From Verrucomicrobiota bacterium (GTDB lineage: Bacteria > Verrucomicrobiota > Verrucomicrobiia > Chthoniobacterales > JAFAMB01), in assembly GCA_019241095.1 (NCBI GenBank), contig JAFAXJ010000645.1, positions 1-9,079 on the forward strand: a stretch of 9,079 bases of DNA, given 5' to 3'. Numbering within the stretch: the first letter of the stretch is position 1; each line of letters opens with the position of its first letter. The translations under genes were made by a program, and so were the position numbers. A model generated the notes under the pieces. That model had not been told where the DNA came from, ran no database searches, and saw only the letters and a program-made list of their open reading frames with translations. Shown piece by piece: positions 1-6,904 of this stretch.

Positions 1-170
1 TGAGGCCGTTTCTCGCTGTCCAGATATGGGCTGTCTTGGCAATAGTGGTTGGAAATCTCGCGTTCGCATGTGCGGTTCTTACAATTTTCCTGCTACCGGC
101 TTCCTCGAGGCAACATGTCTCGGAACAAGAGGTCCCACTGATTAGAAACGAAGAGGTAACCGTCGCGTGA
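1..170 (+). CDS. C-terminal fragment of a membrane protein, probably CcoN-like oxidase subunit I
   Basis: An open frame runs in from the left edge (first complete codon at base 3) and ends at a TGA at 168-170, giving the last 55 residues of a protein. It shows one strongly hydrophobic helix (about residues 8-33 of the fragment), then a short polar tail ending in VTVA. The stop overlaps the GTG start of the CcoO gene by 4 bases. CcoO is normally encoded directly after CcoN, the catalytic subunit of cbb3-type oxidases, so the last helix of a CcoN-like protein is the best guess. None of the catalytic histidines fall inside the window, so the identification rests on position and hydrophobicity only. 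Another multi-pass membrane protein of the same operon is possible. Confidence 0.6.
   Translation, partial: RPFLAVQIWAVLAIVVGNLAFACAVLTIFLLPASSRQHVSEQEVPLIRNEEVTVA
150..156 (+). promoter_or_regulatory. Ribosome binding site for the GTG-started ccoO
   Basis: GAAGAGG lies 10 bases before a GTG codon at 167. It is the only purine-rich motif near the start and supports GTG as the initiation codon. The GTG also overlaps the TGA of the upstream gene, so translation is probably coupled. Confidence 0.6.
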
Positions 171-790
171 ATCGACTTGGAAAATTAGTATTCGGTGTTT
201 TTGCAGCGTTTGGCATCGCGTGGACAGGGTTAGTTGCATATCCGATCCTTACCTTTGCAGGACTAAAACAAGCCACTGACGAAGCCAGCGGCGATCTTGT
301 GCCTCCCCCAAAACCGGGAGTTGCGGAGCAGGGTTATCATGTATATGCCGCGAATGGGTGTGTTTACTGCCACTCGCAATATGTCAGAGATCCTGCGGAA
401 GGCGCCGATATCGATCGGAAATGGGGCAAGCGGCGAACGGTGGCACGCGACTATATTTTCGACAGGCACGTATTTCTTGGAAACTCCAGATCAGGCGCCG
501 ATCTAACAAATTTGGGTGTACGGCAAACCGATGCTCAATGGTATTATCGCGAGCTTTACAGTCCGAGACTGGTTCACCCGGAAACTACCATGCCTGCTTA
601 CCGTTGGCTGTTTAGGACGCAGAAGATCTCGGGGCAAGCTTCTGATGACGCACTGAAGATCGAAGGACCTGAGTCTCCCGCTGCGGGCTTTGAAATCGTA
701 CCGACAGCTCAGGGGAAAGCTTTGGTGGCCTACCTGCTTTCGTTGAAGAGAGATTACCCGCTGCCTGAAGCGCCCGAACCGGCACAATGA
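167..790 (+). CDS. ccoO: Membrane-anchored monohaem cytochrome c, CcoO/FixO type (cbb3 oxidase subunit II)
   Basis: This is a 207-residue membrane-anchored cytochrome c of the cbb3-oxidase subunit II family, which relays electrons to the catalytic CcoN subunit on the periplasmic side. Residues about 8-30 form an N-terminal membrane anchor. The haem-binding CVYCH is at 65-69 and is followed by SQYVRDP, a CcoO hallmark. The segment around 87-117 (KWGKR, then DYIFDRHVFLGNSRSGADLTNLG) is also typical, and M142 in TTMPAYRW is the likely distal haem ligand. The length fits the family. It starts with GTG in a 4-base overlap with the preceding membrane protein and ends in an ATGA overlap with the next cytochrome gene, so the three are translated together. 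Haem attachment requires the general cytochrome c maturation system, which is not encoded here. Confidence 0.93.
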   Translation: MNRLGKLVFGVFAAFGIAWTGLVAYPILTFAGLKQATDEASGDLVPPPKPGVAEQGYHVYAANGCVYCHSQYVRDPAEGADIDRKWGKRRTVARDYIFDRHVFLGNSRSGADLTNLGVRQTDAQWYYRELYSPRLVHPETTMPAYRWLFRTQKISGQASDDALKIEGPESPAAGFEIVPTAQGKALVAYLLSLKRDYPLPEAPEPAQ

Positions 791-1539
791 GTTCACACCC
801 GGATTATCGTTTCGACGAGCAAACCAATACTGAAATTGGAGGTGCATCACCTGTCGCTGGTGAATCTTTCGAACCGGGCGTAGAAACGAGTCCTTTGCCG
901 AAATGGCTCATCTATGTCATTGGGTTGGGGATTTTCTGGGCCGGTGCATACCTTTTCTCTTTCAGCGGTGGTTTTCGCCCTGACGTTTTTGATTATCAGC
1001 CGCGATACGGGGCTGAGGTCGCTGTTTCTAAAGGTCCTCCCGACCCCAAAGTTGTGGGGAAAAGGCTTTTTTCTGCTAACTGCATCACCTGCCATCAAGC
1101 CAACGGAGAAGGGGTAGCTGGGCAGTTTCCACCTTTAGCTGGTTCTGAAATCGTTCTCGGAGATGCTACTAATCATCTGATCGCAATTGTTCTCAAAGGA
1201 CTTCAAGGTCCTGTGCAGGTTAAAGGGCAGAATGTCAATAACGCGATGCAAGCGTGGGAAGGTCAGTATACTGACGAAGACTTGTCGGCTATCCTTACCT
1301 ACATTCGTTCTGACTGGGGCAATAATGCTCCTCCGGTTTCAGCTGATGCGGTGAAGACCATGCGAGCACAATTGAAGGATCGTAAAGATCAATGGACGTG
1401 GCCAGAGATTCAACAAATGCCGCCCAAAAACATGGCGCAACCAGCGGCTGGCACAACGCCTCCGGCACCCTCTAAAGCTGTGCCTAACAGTGGATCGACT
1501 CCACCCTCGCCGGCGCCCTCCGGCGGCGCATCATCATGA
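787..1539 (+). CDS. Membrane-anchored monohaem cytochrome c, CcoP-like
   Basis: This 250-residue protein has a polar N-terminus, a membrane helix at about 39-60 preceded by SPLPKW (a PLP-W motif as in CcoP), and one cytochrome c domain. The haem motif is CITCH at 99-103, and M154 in NNAMQAW is a plausible distal ligand. Canonical CcoP has two haem domains; here only one CxxCH is present, so it is a shortened CcoP-like protein. Residues about 218-250 form a low-complexity tail rich in Pro, Ala, Ser and Gly, probably disordered in the periplasm. It sits between ccoO and coxB with ATGA overlaps on both sides. It could be the third subunit of a cbb3-type oxidase, or the cytochrome that hands electrons to the CuA centre of the CoxB encoded next. 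The sequence does not decide between these. Confidence 0.85.
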   Translation: MSSHPDYRFDEQTNTEIGGASPVAGESFEPGVETSPLPKWLIYVIGLGIFWAGAYLFSFSGGFRPDVFDYQPRYGAEVAVSKGPPDPKVVGKRLFSANCITCHQANGEGVAGQFPPLAGSEIVLGDATNHLIAIVLKGLQGPVQVKGQNVNNAMQAWEGQYTDEDLSAILTYIRSDWGNNAPPVSADAVKTMRAQLKDRKDQWTWPEIQQMPPKNMAQPAAGTTPPAPSKAVPNSGSTPPSPAPSGGASS

Positions 1540-2420
1540 CAATACTACGAAAGTGCCCTATCTTGGTTCTAGCCGTGAAAAGAGTAGTTCGCCCCGCGAT
1601 CGTCTTGGCTGGATTCATGATAGCGGTTCTTGTTCTGGGCACTGTTACTTCGAGTGCGGCTGAGCGCACATCCAATCTCTGGTGGATGCCTGAAGTTGCG
1701 ACGAAAAGTGGAAAGCAAATCGATCAGCTTATCCATTTTATTTATTACCTCACAGGAATCGTTTTCGTACTGACTCAGGTCGTTTACGTCTATTTTTTGA
1801 TCAAATACCGATCCAGGCGCGGTGTCCGAGCTACTTACAGCCACGGTAATAACAGGCTGGAATTAATCTGGACCGTAATTCCCGCTGCGATCTTCATTGG
1901 GTTGTGGGGTTACAGCAATCACCTTTGGTGGAATGTCATTCATGCCGAGCCACCTGCGGACTCATTGGAAGTAGCGGTAACAGCTTACCAGTTTGGGTTC
2001 AGCTTCCAATACGGTGGAGCGGATGGAAAGCTTGGTCGTTCAAACGTCAATTTGATTGGAAACAATAACCTGTTCGGCAACGATCCAAACGACCCTCTTA
2101 CTCGGGACAATTTTCAGTCAGGAATACTTGAGCTGCCGGTCGACCGTCCGGTCCGCTTACGCTTGAACTCAAAGGATGTAATCCACGCCTTTTATGTTCC
2201 GCAATTTCGGGTTTACCAGGATATTATTCCTGGACGCACGATCGATTGGGTTTGGTTCATCCCAACACAGATTGGATCCTACCAACTGGCCTGCAACCAG
2301 CTTTGCGGATCGGGGCACTACAATATGAAAGCGCAAATTGAGGTAGTCTCAAAGCAGGAGTTCGACAAATGGTACAAAGAAAAATCTGCTCCTAGTAATA
2401 AAGCGCTTGCTGCAAGATAG
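1536..2420 (+). CDS. coxB: Cytochrome c oxidase subunit II (CuA protein)
   Basis: Subunit II accepts electrons from cytochrome c at its periplasmic CuA centre and passes them to subunit I. The 294 residues contain a signal-like hydrophobic stretch (about 18-42), two membrane helices (about 66-90 and 109-130) and a cupredoxin domain. The CuA ligands are visible: H217 (VIHAF), C253, C257, H261 and M264 in CNQLCGSGHYNM. No CxxCH follows, so there is no fused cytochrome domain. A segment at about 160-195, including GADGKLGR and NDPNDPL, forms an insert before the CuA core, as I recall from Verrucomicrobiota/Acidobacteriota-type CoxB. Two features are unusual. The aromatic patch reads QFGFSFQY where many family members have QWYWxFxY, and Q255 replaces the usual Glu between the two CuA cysteines. 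The ATG overlaps the previous stop codon as ATGA. Confidence 0.96.
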   Translation: MTILRKCPILVLAVKRVVRPAIVLAGFMIAVLVLGTVTSSAAERTSNLWWMPEVATKSGKQIDQLIHFIYYLTGIVFVLTQVVYVYFLIKYRSRRGVRATYSHGNNRLELIWTVIPAAIFIGLWGYSNHLWWNVIHAEPPADSLEVAVTAYQFGFSFQYGGADGKLGRSNVNLIGNNNLFGNDPNDPLTRDNFQSGILELPVDRPVRLRLNSKDVIHAFYVPQFRVYQDIIPGRTIDWVWFIPTQIGSYQLACNQLCGSGHYNMKAQIEVVSKQEFDKWYKEKSAPSNKALAAR

Positions 2421-2434
2421 AACGGCTTAGGATC

Positions 2435-2441
2435 GAGAGGA
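2435..2441 (+). promoter_or_regulatory. Ribosome binding site for coxA
   Basis: GAGAGGA ends 7 bases before the coxA ATG. It is one of the clearest Shine-Dalgarno motifs in the window and lies in the 28-base coxB-coxA spacer. CoxA translation can therefore start independently of coxB, unlike the overlapping genes upstream. Confidence 0.7.
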
Positions 2442-2448
2442 AAAAGTT

Positions 2449-4221
2449 ATGGCACAAACCCTTATTCATGCGGCCCCAGCAGAGGTGCATTCGGCTCACG
2501 CGCACCATCCGGAGCTCAGCTTCTTCCGAAAATATATCTGGTCGGAAGATCACAAGACGATCGGTTTGCAGTACCTTTTCACGAGCTTGTTTTTCTTGCT
2601 TGTCGGGGGATTGCTGGCCATGGGTGTCAGGTACCAGTTGGCTTTTCCTAATGTTCCTGTTCCAATCATAGGCGGCCTATTGCCAAGATGGCTCGTTCAG
2701 GAGTCGGGAGCAATTGCTCCGGCCGGTTACAATGCACTTTTTACCATGCACGCAACCGTGATGGTTTTCCTTGTGATTATGCCGTTATTGATAGGTGTTT
2801 TCGGCAATTTTCTTATCCCCCTGCAGATCGGTGCGCCCGATATGGCTTTCCCGTTTTTTAACGCCTTGTCTTATTGGCTTTTTTTGCTCTCCGGACTCGT
2901 TATCCTCTCTAGTTTCTTTACGGGGTCATCCCCAGCAGCGTCTGGCTGGACCTCCTACGCGCCTCTGTCGTCCCACGGCGCTTACAGCGGCGCCCAACTT
3001 GGTCAGAGCCTCTGGTGTGTAGGTCTCTTCGTGAATGGCTTGGCTTCCATTGCAGGGGCGATGAACTATATCACGACAATTATCAATATGCGTGCACCGG
3101 GGATGAGGATGTTCCGGTTACCTCTTCCTATTTGGGCCCTTTTTGTTACGGCTTTTCTACTTCTGTTAGCAGTGCCCGTGTTGTCCGCAGCTGCGGCGAT
3201 GCTATTCTTCGACCTGAACTTCGGAACGAGCTTCTTTTCAGCGAGCAGCTACGGCCAGCCACTGCTATGGCAGCACCTATTCTGGTTTTTTGGCCACCCG
3301 GAAGTTTACATTATGATCCTGCCGGCGATGGGCTTGGCATCCGAAATTCTGGCTGTCTTTTCCCGCAAACCGATTTTTGGCTACAAGGCAATGGTGTTTG
3401 CCCTGATCGCGATCGGAGTTCTGGGGTTCATCGTTTGGGGTCACCACATGTTTGTCAGCGGCATGAATCTGCTCCTTTCCGCAACTTTTTCGTTTTCTAC
3501 AATGATTATTGCGGTCCCTTCGGCTATCAAGACTTTTAACTGGATGGGCACGATTTGGGGGGGATCTATTCGCTTCACAACGCCGATGTGTTTTGCACTC
3601 GCTTTTGTCTCGATGTTCGTGATTGGAGGTCTGAGTGGAATCTACATGGCATCTACCCCCGTTGACCTATTCATTCATCATACTTACTTCATCGTCGCAC
3701 ATATCCACTACGTTCTTTTCGGAGGTAGCTTGTTTGCAGTTTTCGGGGCTATCTACTTCTGGTATCCGAAAATGTTTGGCCGGATGATGAACGAGACTTG
3801 GGGGAAAATTCATTTCGGCCTTTCATTCCTATTTTTCAATCTGACCTTTTTTCCGATGCACAATCTTGGGCTGAACGGAATGATGCGCCGGATTGCAGAT
3901 CCGACCCAGTACGATCATCTGCGCAGTCAGCAACCAATCAATGTGTTCATCACCTTGAGCGCATTTGGGCTGGGTTTATCGACAATTCCTTTTCTGATAA
4001 ACTTTTTCTATAGCATGTTTAAGGGTCAGAAAGCTGGCATGAACCCTTGGGAGTCGACGACCCTGGAATGGACAGTACCTTCGCCTCCTGGTCACGGAAA
4101 CTTCGACGTAACTCCCACAGTTTATAACGGTCCATATGAATATAGTGTTCCGGGCATGGAACAGGACTATTTGCCTCAGAATCAGCCTGCGCCTGAGACG
4201 GCCCGGATAGCTGCACACTGA
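2449..4221 (+). CDS. coxA: Cytochrome c oxidase subunit I, A1-type haem-copper oxidase
   Basis: This is the catalytic, proton-pumping subunit, 590 residues with about 12 membrane helices. H101 (TMHATVMVF) and H420 are the expected low-spin haem ligands, H418 the high-spin haem ligand, and H283, H332 and H333 the CuB ligands. Y287 in HPEVY is the Tyr that crosslinks to His, and E285 in the same motif marks the A1 type. The D channel is intact (N120, D131, N138), as is the K channel (K361 in SAIKTFNW, with T351). R480-R481 match the arginine pair near the haem propionates. One oddity is that the usual HDTYF reads HHTYF (H410, H411), so the Mg-binding Asp is replaced by His. A periplasmic or cytoplasmic tail of about 60 residues follows the last helix. 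The gene lies between coxB and the two haem A biosynthesis genes, fitting an aa3- or ba3-like terminal oxidase. Confidence 0.98.
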   Translation: MAQTLIHAAPAEVHSAHAHHPELSFFRKYIWSEDHKTIGLQYLFTSLFFLLVGGLLAMGVRYQLAFPNVPVPIIGGLLPRWLVQESGAIAPAGYNALFTMHATVMVFLVIMPLLIGVFGNFLIPLQIGAPDMAFPFFNALSYWLFLLSGLVILSSFFTGSSPAASGWTSYAPLSSHGAYSGAQLGQSLWCVGLFVNGLASIAGAMNYITTIINMRAPGMRMFRLPLPIWALFVTAFLLLLAVPVLSAAAAMLFFDLNFGTSFFSASSYGQPLLWQHLFWFFGHPEVYIMILPAMGLASEILAVFSRKPIFGYKAMVFALIAIGVLGFIVWGHHMFVSGMNLLLSATFSFSTMIIAVPSAIKTFNWMGTIWGGSIRFTTPMCFALAFVSMFVIGGLSGIYMASTPVDLFIHHTYFIVAHIHYVLFGGSLFAVFGAIYFWYPKMFGRMMNETWGKIHFGLSFLFFNLTFFPMHNLGLNGMMRRIADPTQYDHLRSQQPINVFITLSAFGLGLSTIPFLINFFYSMFKGQKAGMNPWESTTLEWTVPSPPGHGNFDVTPTVYNGPYEYSVPGMEQDYLPQNQPAPETARIAAH

Positions 4222-4225
4222 TCGG

Positions 4226-5254
4226 ATGTTGTACCCTTTACAAAGGCGGCTTCTGCATTGGTATTCGATCTTCCTGAGTGGGGCCATTCTAGTGCTGATC
4301 TGCAGTGGGGGTCTAGTTACCAGTCACGGGGCGGGGATGGCAGTGCCGGACTGGCCAAATAGCTTCGGCTACAACATGTTTATGTTTCCAATTTCGAGGT
4401 GGATTGGAGGAGTTTTTTTCGAACACACTCATCGGCTGATAGCGAGTGCAGTAGGGCTATTCACACTGATTCTGTTTGGCCTTACATGGATCTTTGAAGA
4501 TCGCCGATGGGTGAGATGGCTTGCAGGGATCGCCGTGCTTGCGGTTGTTGTTCAAGGAATAATAGGGGGTCTACGGGTAACCGAACACAATGCTCTGCTT
4601 GGGCTGTTTCACGGGTGCCTTGCTCAGGGCTTCTTCAGTCTTGCCGCCGTGATTGCTCTGGTAACTTCGCCTTTGTGGCCCCGTCTAGGAGCGGTGTCAA
4701 ACAGCCGGGATTTACGTATCATTCGGTTTTGGACCGTCATTGTGACCGGAATGATCTTCGTTCAGTTAATATTGGGCGCCAGTATGCGCCATTCGCATAC
4801 GGGACTGGCCATACCAGATTTCCCGACAGTCTATGGAGGCGTTCTCCCGCCCCTGGATTCCGCTGCAATAGCTTCTATCAATCAGTCACGAAGCCAGTCA
4901 CCGACCACTTCCGGCTTGATACTCTTGCAATTTATTCATCGGGTCTGGGCCGTTTTTGTGGTTATGGGTGTGGCGAGCGCTGGAGTTGCTGTCTATCTAC
5001 AAAGATTGTTACCCCCGATCGTTCGCAAATCTGGGCTGGTCTGGTTAGGGTTCGTGATGATGCAGTTCGGTTTGGGCGCCTGGACGATTTGGAGCAATAA
5101 GGCGGCGGATATCGCGACTGCTCATGTGTTATTTGGAGCATTGATCTTGGGCTTGGGAGTACTATTAAGCGTCGTTCTTTCCCGAGTCGTAAGACAAGCT
5201 CTGCATCCTGAGCAGGACCCTGTGAGGAGTGGATTGCGAGAGCTATCAGTATGA
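4226..5254 (+). CDS. ctaA: Haem A synthase (CtaA/COX15)
   Basis: This membrane enzyme oxidises the C8 methyl of haem O to a formyl group, giving haem A for subunit I. The 342 residues form eight predicted helices in two related halves. The internal repeat is visible as GLVTSHGAGMAVPDWP near residue 29 and GASMRHSHTGLAIPDFP near 184. The four conserved histidines are H69 (EHTHR, with E66), H129 (LFHG), H238 (QFIHRVW) and H300 (TAHVLFG). The Cys pair found in the first external loop of some homologues (for example in Bacillus) is absent. The ATG lies 4 bases after the coxA stop with no strong ribosome binding site, so translation is probably coupled to coxA. The stop overlaps the ctaB start as ATGA. 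Confidence 0.96.
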   Translation: MLYPLQRRLLHWYSIFLSGAILVLICSGGLVTSHGAGMAVPDWPNSFGYNMFMFPISRWIGGVFFEHTHRLIASAVGLFTLILFGLTWIFEDRRWVRWLAGIAVLAVVVQGIIGGLRVTEHNALLGLFHGCLAQGFFSLAAVIALVTSPLWPRLGAVSNSRDLRIIRFWTVIVTGMIFVQLILGASMRHSHTGLAIPDFPTVYGGVLPPLDSAAIASINQSRSQSPTTSGLILLQFIHRVWAVFVVMGVASAGVAVYLQRLLPPIVRKSGLVWLGFVMMQFGLGAWTIWSNKAADIATAHVLFGALILGLGVLLSVVLSRVVRQALHPEQDPVRSGLRELSV

Positions 5255-6165
5255 GTGCACTGACAGAAAAGCCGCCTCTCACGGAAATGCCGGGTCAAGT
5301 CACTCAACCCCGCAGGTGGGTATCTGACCTTTCAATCCTGGTCAAGGCGCGTTTGAGTTTTCTGGTTCTGGTAACAACGTTAGTCGGGTTTTTATTTGGA
5401 TGGCGGGGACAGCTGAATATCGTTGATCTTTTTAATACCCTTTTCGGTACAGCTCTCGCAGCCGCCGGCGCCGCAGCCCTCAATCAGGTTTTCGAGGTTG
5501 AACTGGATGCGCTAATGCGGCGAACCAGGAATCGACCACTCCCGGGCGGGCGTATGACTTTGGAAGAGGCTTTGCTGATTGGTGTAACCTGCTCGGTCAC
5601 AGGAATCATTTGGCTTAGTCTTACAACCAATCTCTATGCTGGCATGCTCAGCGCGCTTACAACCGGAATCTATCTCTTCGTTTATACGCCTTTAAAAACG
5701 AGAACATCATTAAACACGATTGTAGGTGCGATACCTGGGGCACTCCCCCCAGTGATCGGTTGGACGGCTGCAAGGGGTCACGCCGACTTTGAAAGCTGGA
5801 TCCTTTTTGCCATTCTGTTCTTATGGCAGATGCCGCATTTCCTAGCGATTTCCTGGCTGTACAGGGATGAATACAAAAAAGCAGGATTTGTGATGTTAAG
5901 TGGTACCGATCCTGGCTGCAGAATGACAGGGCGGCAAAGTCTTCTTTATACAATGGTTCTAACCTGTGTCAGTTTTATTCCTGTACTGCTTCAACTTACA
6001 ACCGTATGGTATTTTCCCGTTGCGGCACTGATGGGCGGTTATTTTCTTTGGAACTCTTTTCGATTTGCGATTGAGGGCTCGGCGATAGCTGCGCGGCAAC
6101 TTTTTTTATCATCGATAATTTATTTGCCGGTGACGTTAGTAGCTCTTGTCCTTACTCGATCATGA
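5251..6165 (+). CDS. ctaB: Protohaem IX farnesyltransferase (haem O synthase, CtaB/COX10)
   Basis: CtaB is a UbiA-superfamily prenyltransferase of the inner membrane that joins a farnesyl group to haem B to make haem O, the substrate of CtaA. The 304 residues form about nine helices. The first Mg-diphosphate motif is at 78-86 (N78, E82, D86) and runs on into MRRTRNRPLPGG. The usual first Asp is Glu here, a conservative change. The second acidic motif is RDEYKKAGFVML (D206, Y208, A211, G212), preceded by the conserved WQMPHF at 192-197. The N-terminal 22 residues are polar and poorly conserved. The gene overlaps ctaA by 4 bases, and its stop codon lies inside the ribosome binding region of the following small gene. 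Confidence 0.97.
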   Translation: MSALTEKPPLTEMPGQVTQPRRWVSDLSILVKARLSFLVLVTTLVGFLFGWRGQLNIVDLFNTLFGTALAAAGAAALNQVFEVELDALMRRTRNRPLPGGRMTLEEALLIGVTCSVTGIIWLSLTTNLYAGMLSALTTGIYLFVYTPLKTRTSLNTIVGAIPGALPPVIGWTAARGHADFESWILFAILFLWQMPHFLAISWLYRDEYKKAGFVMLSGTDPGCRMTGRQSLLYTMVLTCVSFIPVLLQLTTVWYFPVAALMGGYFLWNSFRFAIEGSAIAARQLFLSSIIYLPVTLVALVLTRS

Positions 6166-6166
6166 A

Positions 6167-6191
6167 GGAGCTTTGTCCATGACAGAGCTTC
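6167..6191 (+). promoter_or_regulatory. Hairpin enclosing the ribosome binding site and start codon of the 37-residue gene
   Basis: Bases 6167-6177 can pair with 6181-6191 (11 pairs, two of them G-U), leaving a three-base loop CAT at 6178-6180. The GGAG of the Shine-Dalgarno (GAAGGAG, 6164-6170) is in the left arm, and the AUG (6179-6181) spans the loop and the first pair. The ctaB stop codon (6163-6165) lies directly upstream, so a ribosome finishing ctaB would cover and open the structure. The pairing is seen directly; its role as a coupling device is inferred. Confidence 0.45.
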
Positions 6192-6292
6192 GTCGCAGAA
6201 ATCTGAGACTATTCATTGCGATGATTCTTTTCGCTATCCTGTTAGCGTTGCTCATCATTGTGTGGAAGCTCTCTATGTACCAAAAAGTTTAG
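6179..6292 (+). CDS. Small single-helix membrane protein, CoxF-like, 37 residues
   Basis: A 37-codon frame starts with ATG, has a near-perfect Shine-Dalgarno GAAGGAG 8 bases upstream, and ends 4 bases before the subunit III start. The protein has a basic N-terminus (MTELRRRNLRL), one hydrophobic helix of about 20 residues (11-30) and a short tail (KLSMYQKV), so the N-terminus should be cytoplasmic. It fills the gap between ctaB and subunit III. In alphaproteobacterial cox operons that position holds a tiny basic one-helix protein (CoxF) followed by the CuB chaperone ctaG; other proteobacteria carry a similar cytochrome oxidase small assembly protein. The RRRN-L-helix-K-L pattern resembles those from memory, but at this length similarity is weak evidence. 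An accessory subunit or assembly factor of the aa3 oxidase is the likely role. Descent from the N-terminal anchor of CtaG/Cox11 is an alternative. Confidence 0.72.
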   Translation: MTELRRRNLRLFIAMILFAILLALLIIVWKLSMYQKV

Positions 6293-6296
6293 CTTT

Positions 6297-6899
6297 ATGC
6301 ATGCACCTGCCGCCACTGCAGTCCGAGATATCAATCAACCAACACCAAATGTTGTCCGCTTTGGAATGCTCACCTTTTTGGCATCGGAGGCTATGCTTTT
6401 CGCCGGTCTGATCTGCGGGTACATGGTGTTGAGAGCTGGCGCAGGAAGCGGTTGGCAAATGCCGGAGGCGTTAAAGAATCCCGAGACGATGATCAAAACA
6501 GTGATTGCAACGCTTCTGCTCATCTCAAGCAGCTTCACGCTGCACTATTCCGAGAACGGCCTGATAAAAAGAGGTAAAGGGGGAAAATTACTCCTTCTAT
6601 CAACCATTGTTCTTGGCCTGTTATTCCTCGGGAATCAGGCCACCGAATGGTTGCACCTCAAGAACGACGGTTTTTGGTTCGACAGCGCGGGTATCATGGG
6701 ATCCTGCTTTTTTGTCCTCACCGGCTTTCACGGGCTTCACGTCGCGATCGGCATTTTGTTGCTTGCGACTTCACTAACGAAGGCACTTGCGGGGCAGGTG
6801 ACACCGGCCAAACACGCTTTTTTGGAATGCACCAGTTTATACTGGCACTTCGTCGATGTCGTCTGGGTCTTCCTTTTTGCCATTTTGTACATTCTCTAG
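6297..6899 (+). CDS. coxC: Cytochrome c oxidase subunit III (haem-copper oxidase subunit III)
   Basis: This 200-residue, five-helix protein is a short-form subunit III (sometimes named CoxP or CtaE), which supports stable proton uptake and assembly of subunits I and II. The predicted helices are at about 21-44, 65-82, 98-116, 130-158 and 180-200. Family residues include E31 in the membrane motif SEAMLFAG, H145 and H148 in GFHGLHVAIG, and WHFVDVVW with H184 and D187 in the last helix. I chose the ATG at 6297 because the only earlier start, a TTG at 6258, would overlap most of the helix-coding region of the preceding small gene and adds a non-family N-terminus. No clear ribosome binding site precedes 6297, but the upstream stop is only 4 bases away, so coupling is likely. 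No subunit IV gene of ordinary size follows. Confidence 0.94.
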   Translation: MHAPAATAVRDINQPTPNVVRFGMLTFLASEAMLFAGLICGYMVLRAGAGSGWQMPEALKNPETMIKTVIATLLLISSSFTLHYSENGLIKRGKGGKLLLLSTIVLGLLFLGNQATEWLHLKNDGFWFDSAGIMGSCFFVLTGFHGLHVAIGILLLATSLTKALAGQVTPAKHAFLECTSLYWHFVDVVWVFLFAILYIL

Positions 6900-6904
6900 C
6901 AAAG

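Noticed and set aside
503..850. 115-codon minus-strand open frame across ccoO and the CcoP-like gene
   Set aside because: It is antisense to conserved haem-domain coding sequence and shows no recognisable domain.
3405..3414. GATCGCGATC palindrome inside coxA
   Set aside because: It encodes conserved hydrophobic residues and is a single site. No array or regulatory context.
3976..4287. Open frames on the minus strand across the coxA 3' end and ctaA start
   Set aside because: They lie opposite clearly coding, conserved coxA and ctaA sequence, have no ribosome binding site or family resemblance, and are antisense shadows.
6258..6296. TTG start upstream for subunit III, adding 13 residues
   Set aside because: It overlaps the last third of the 37-residue gene, adds residues without family resemblance, and the ATG at 6297 gives a normal subunit III N-terminus.
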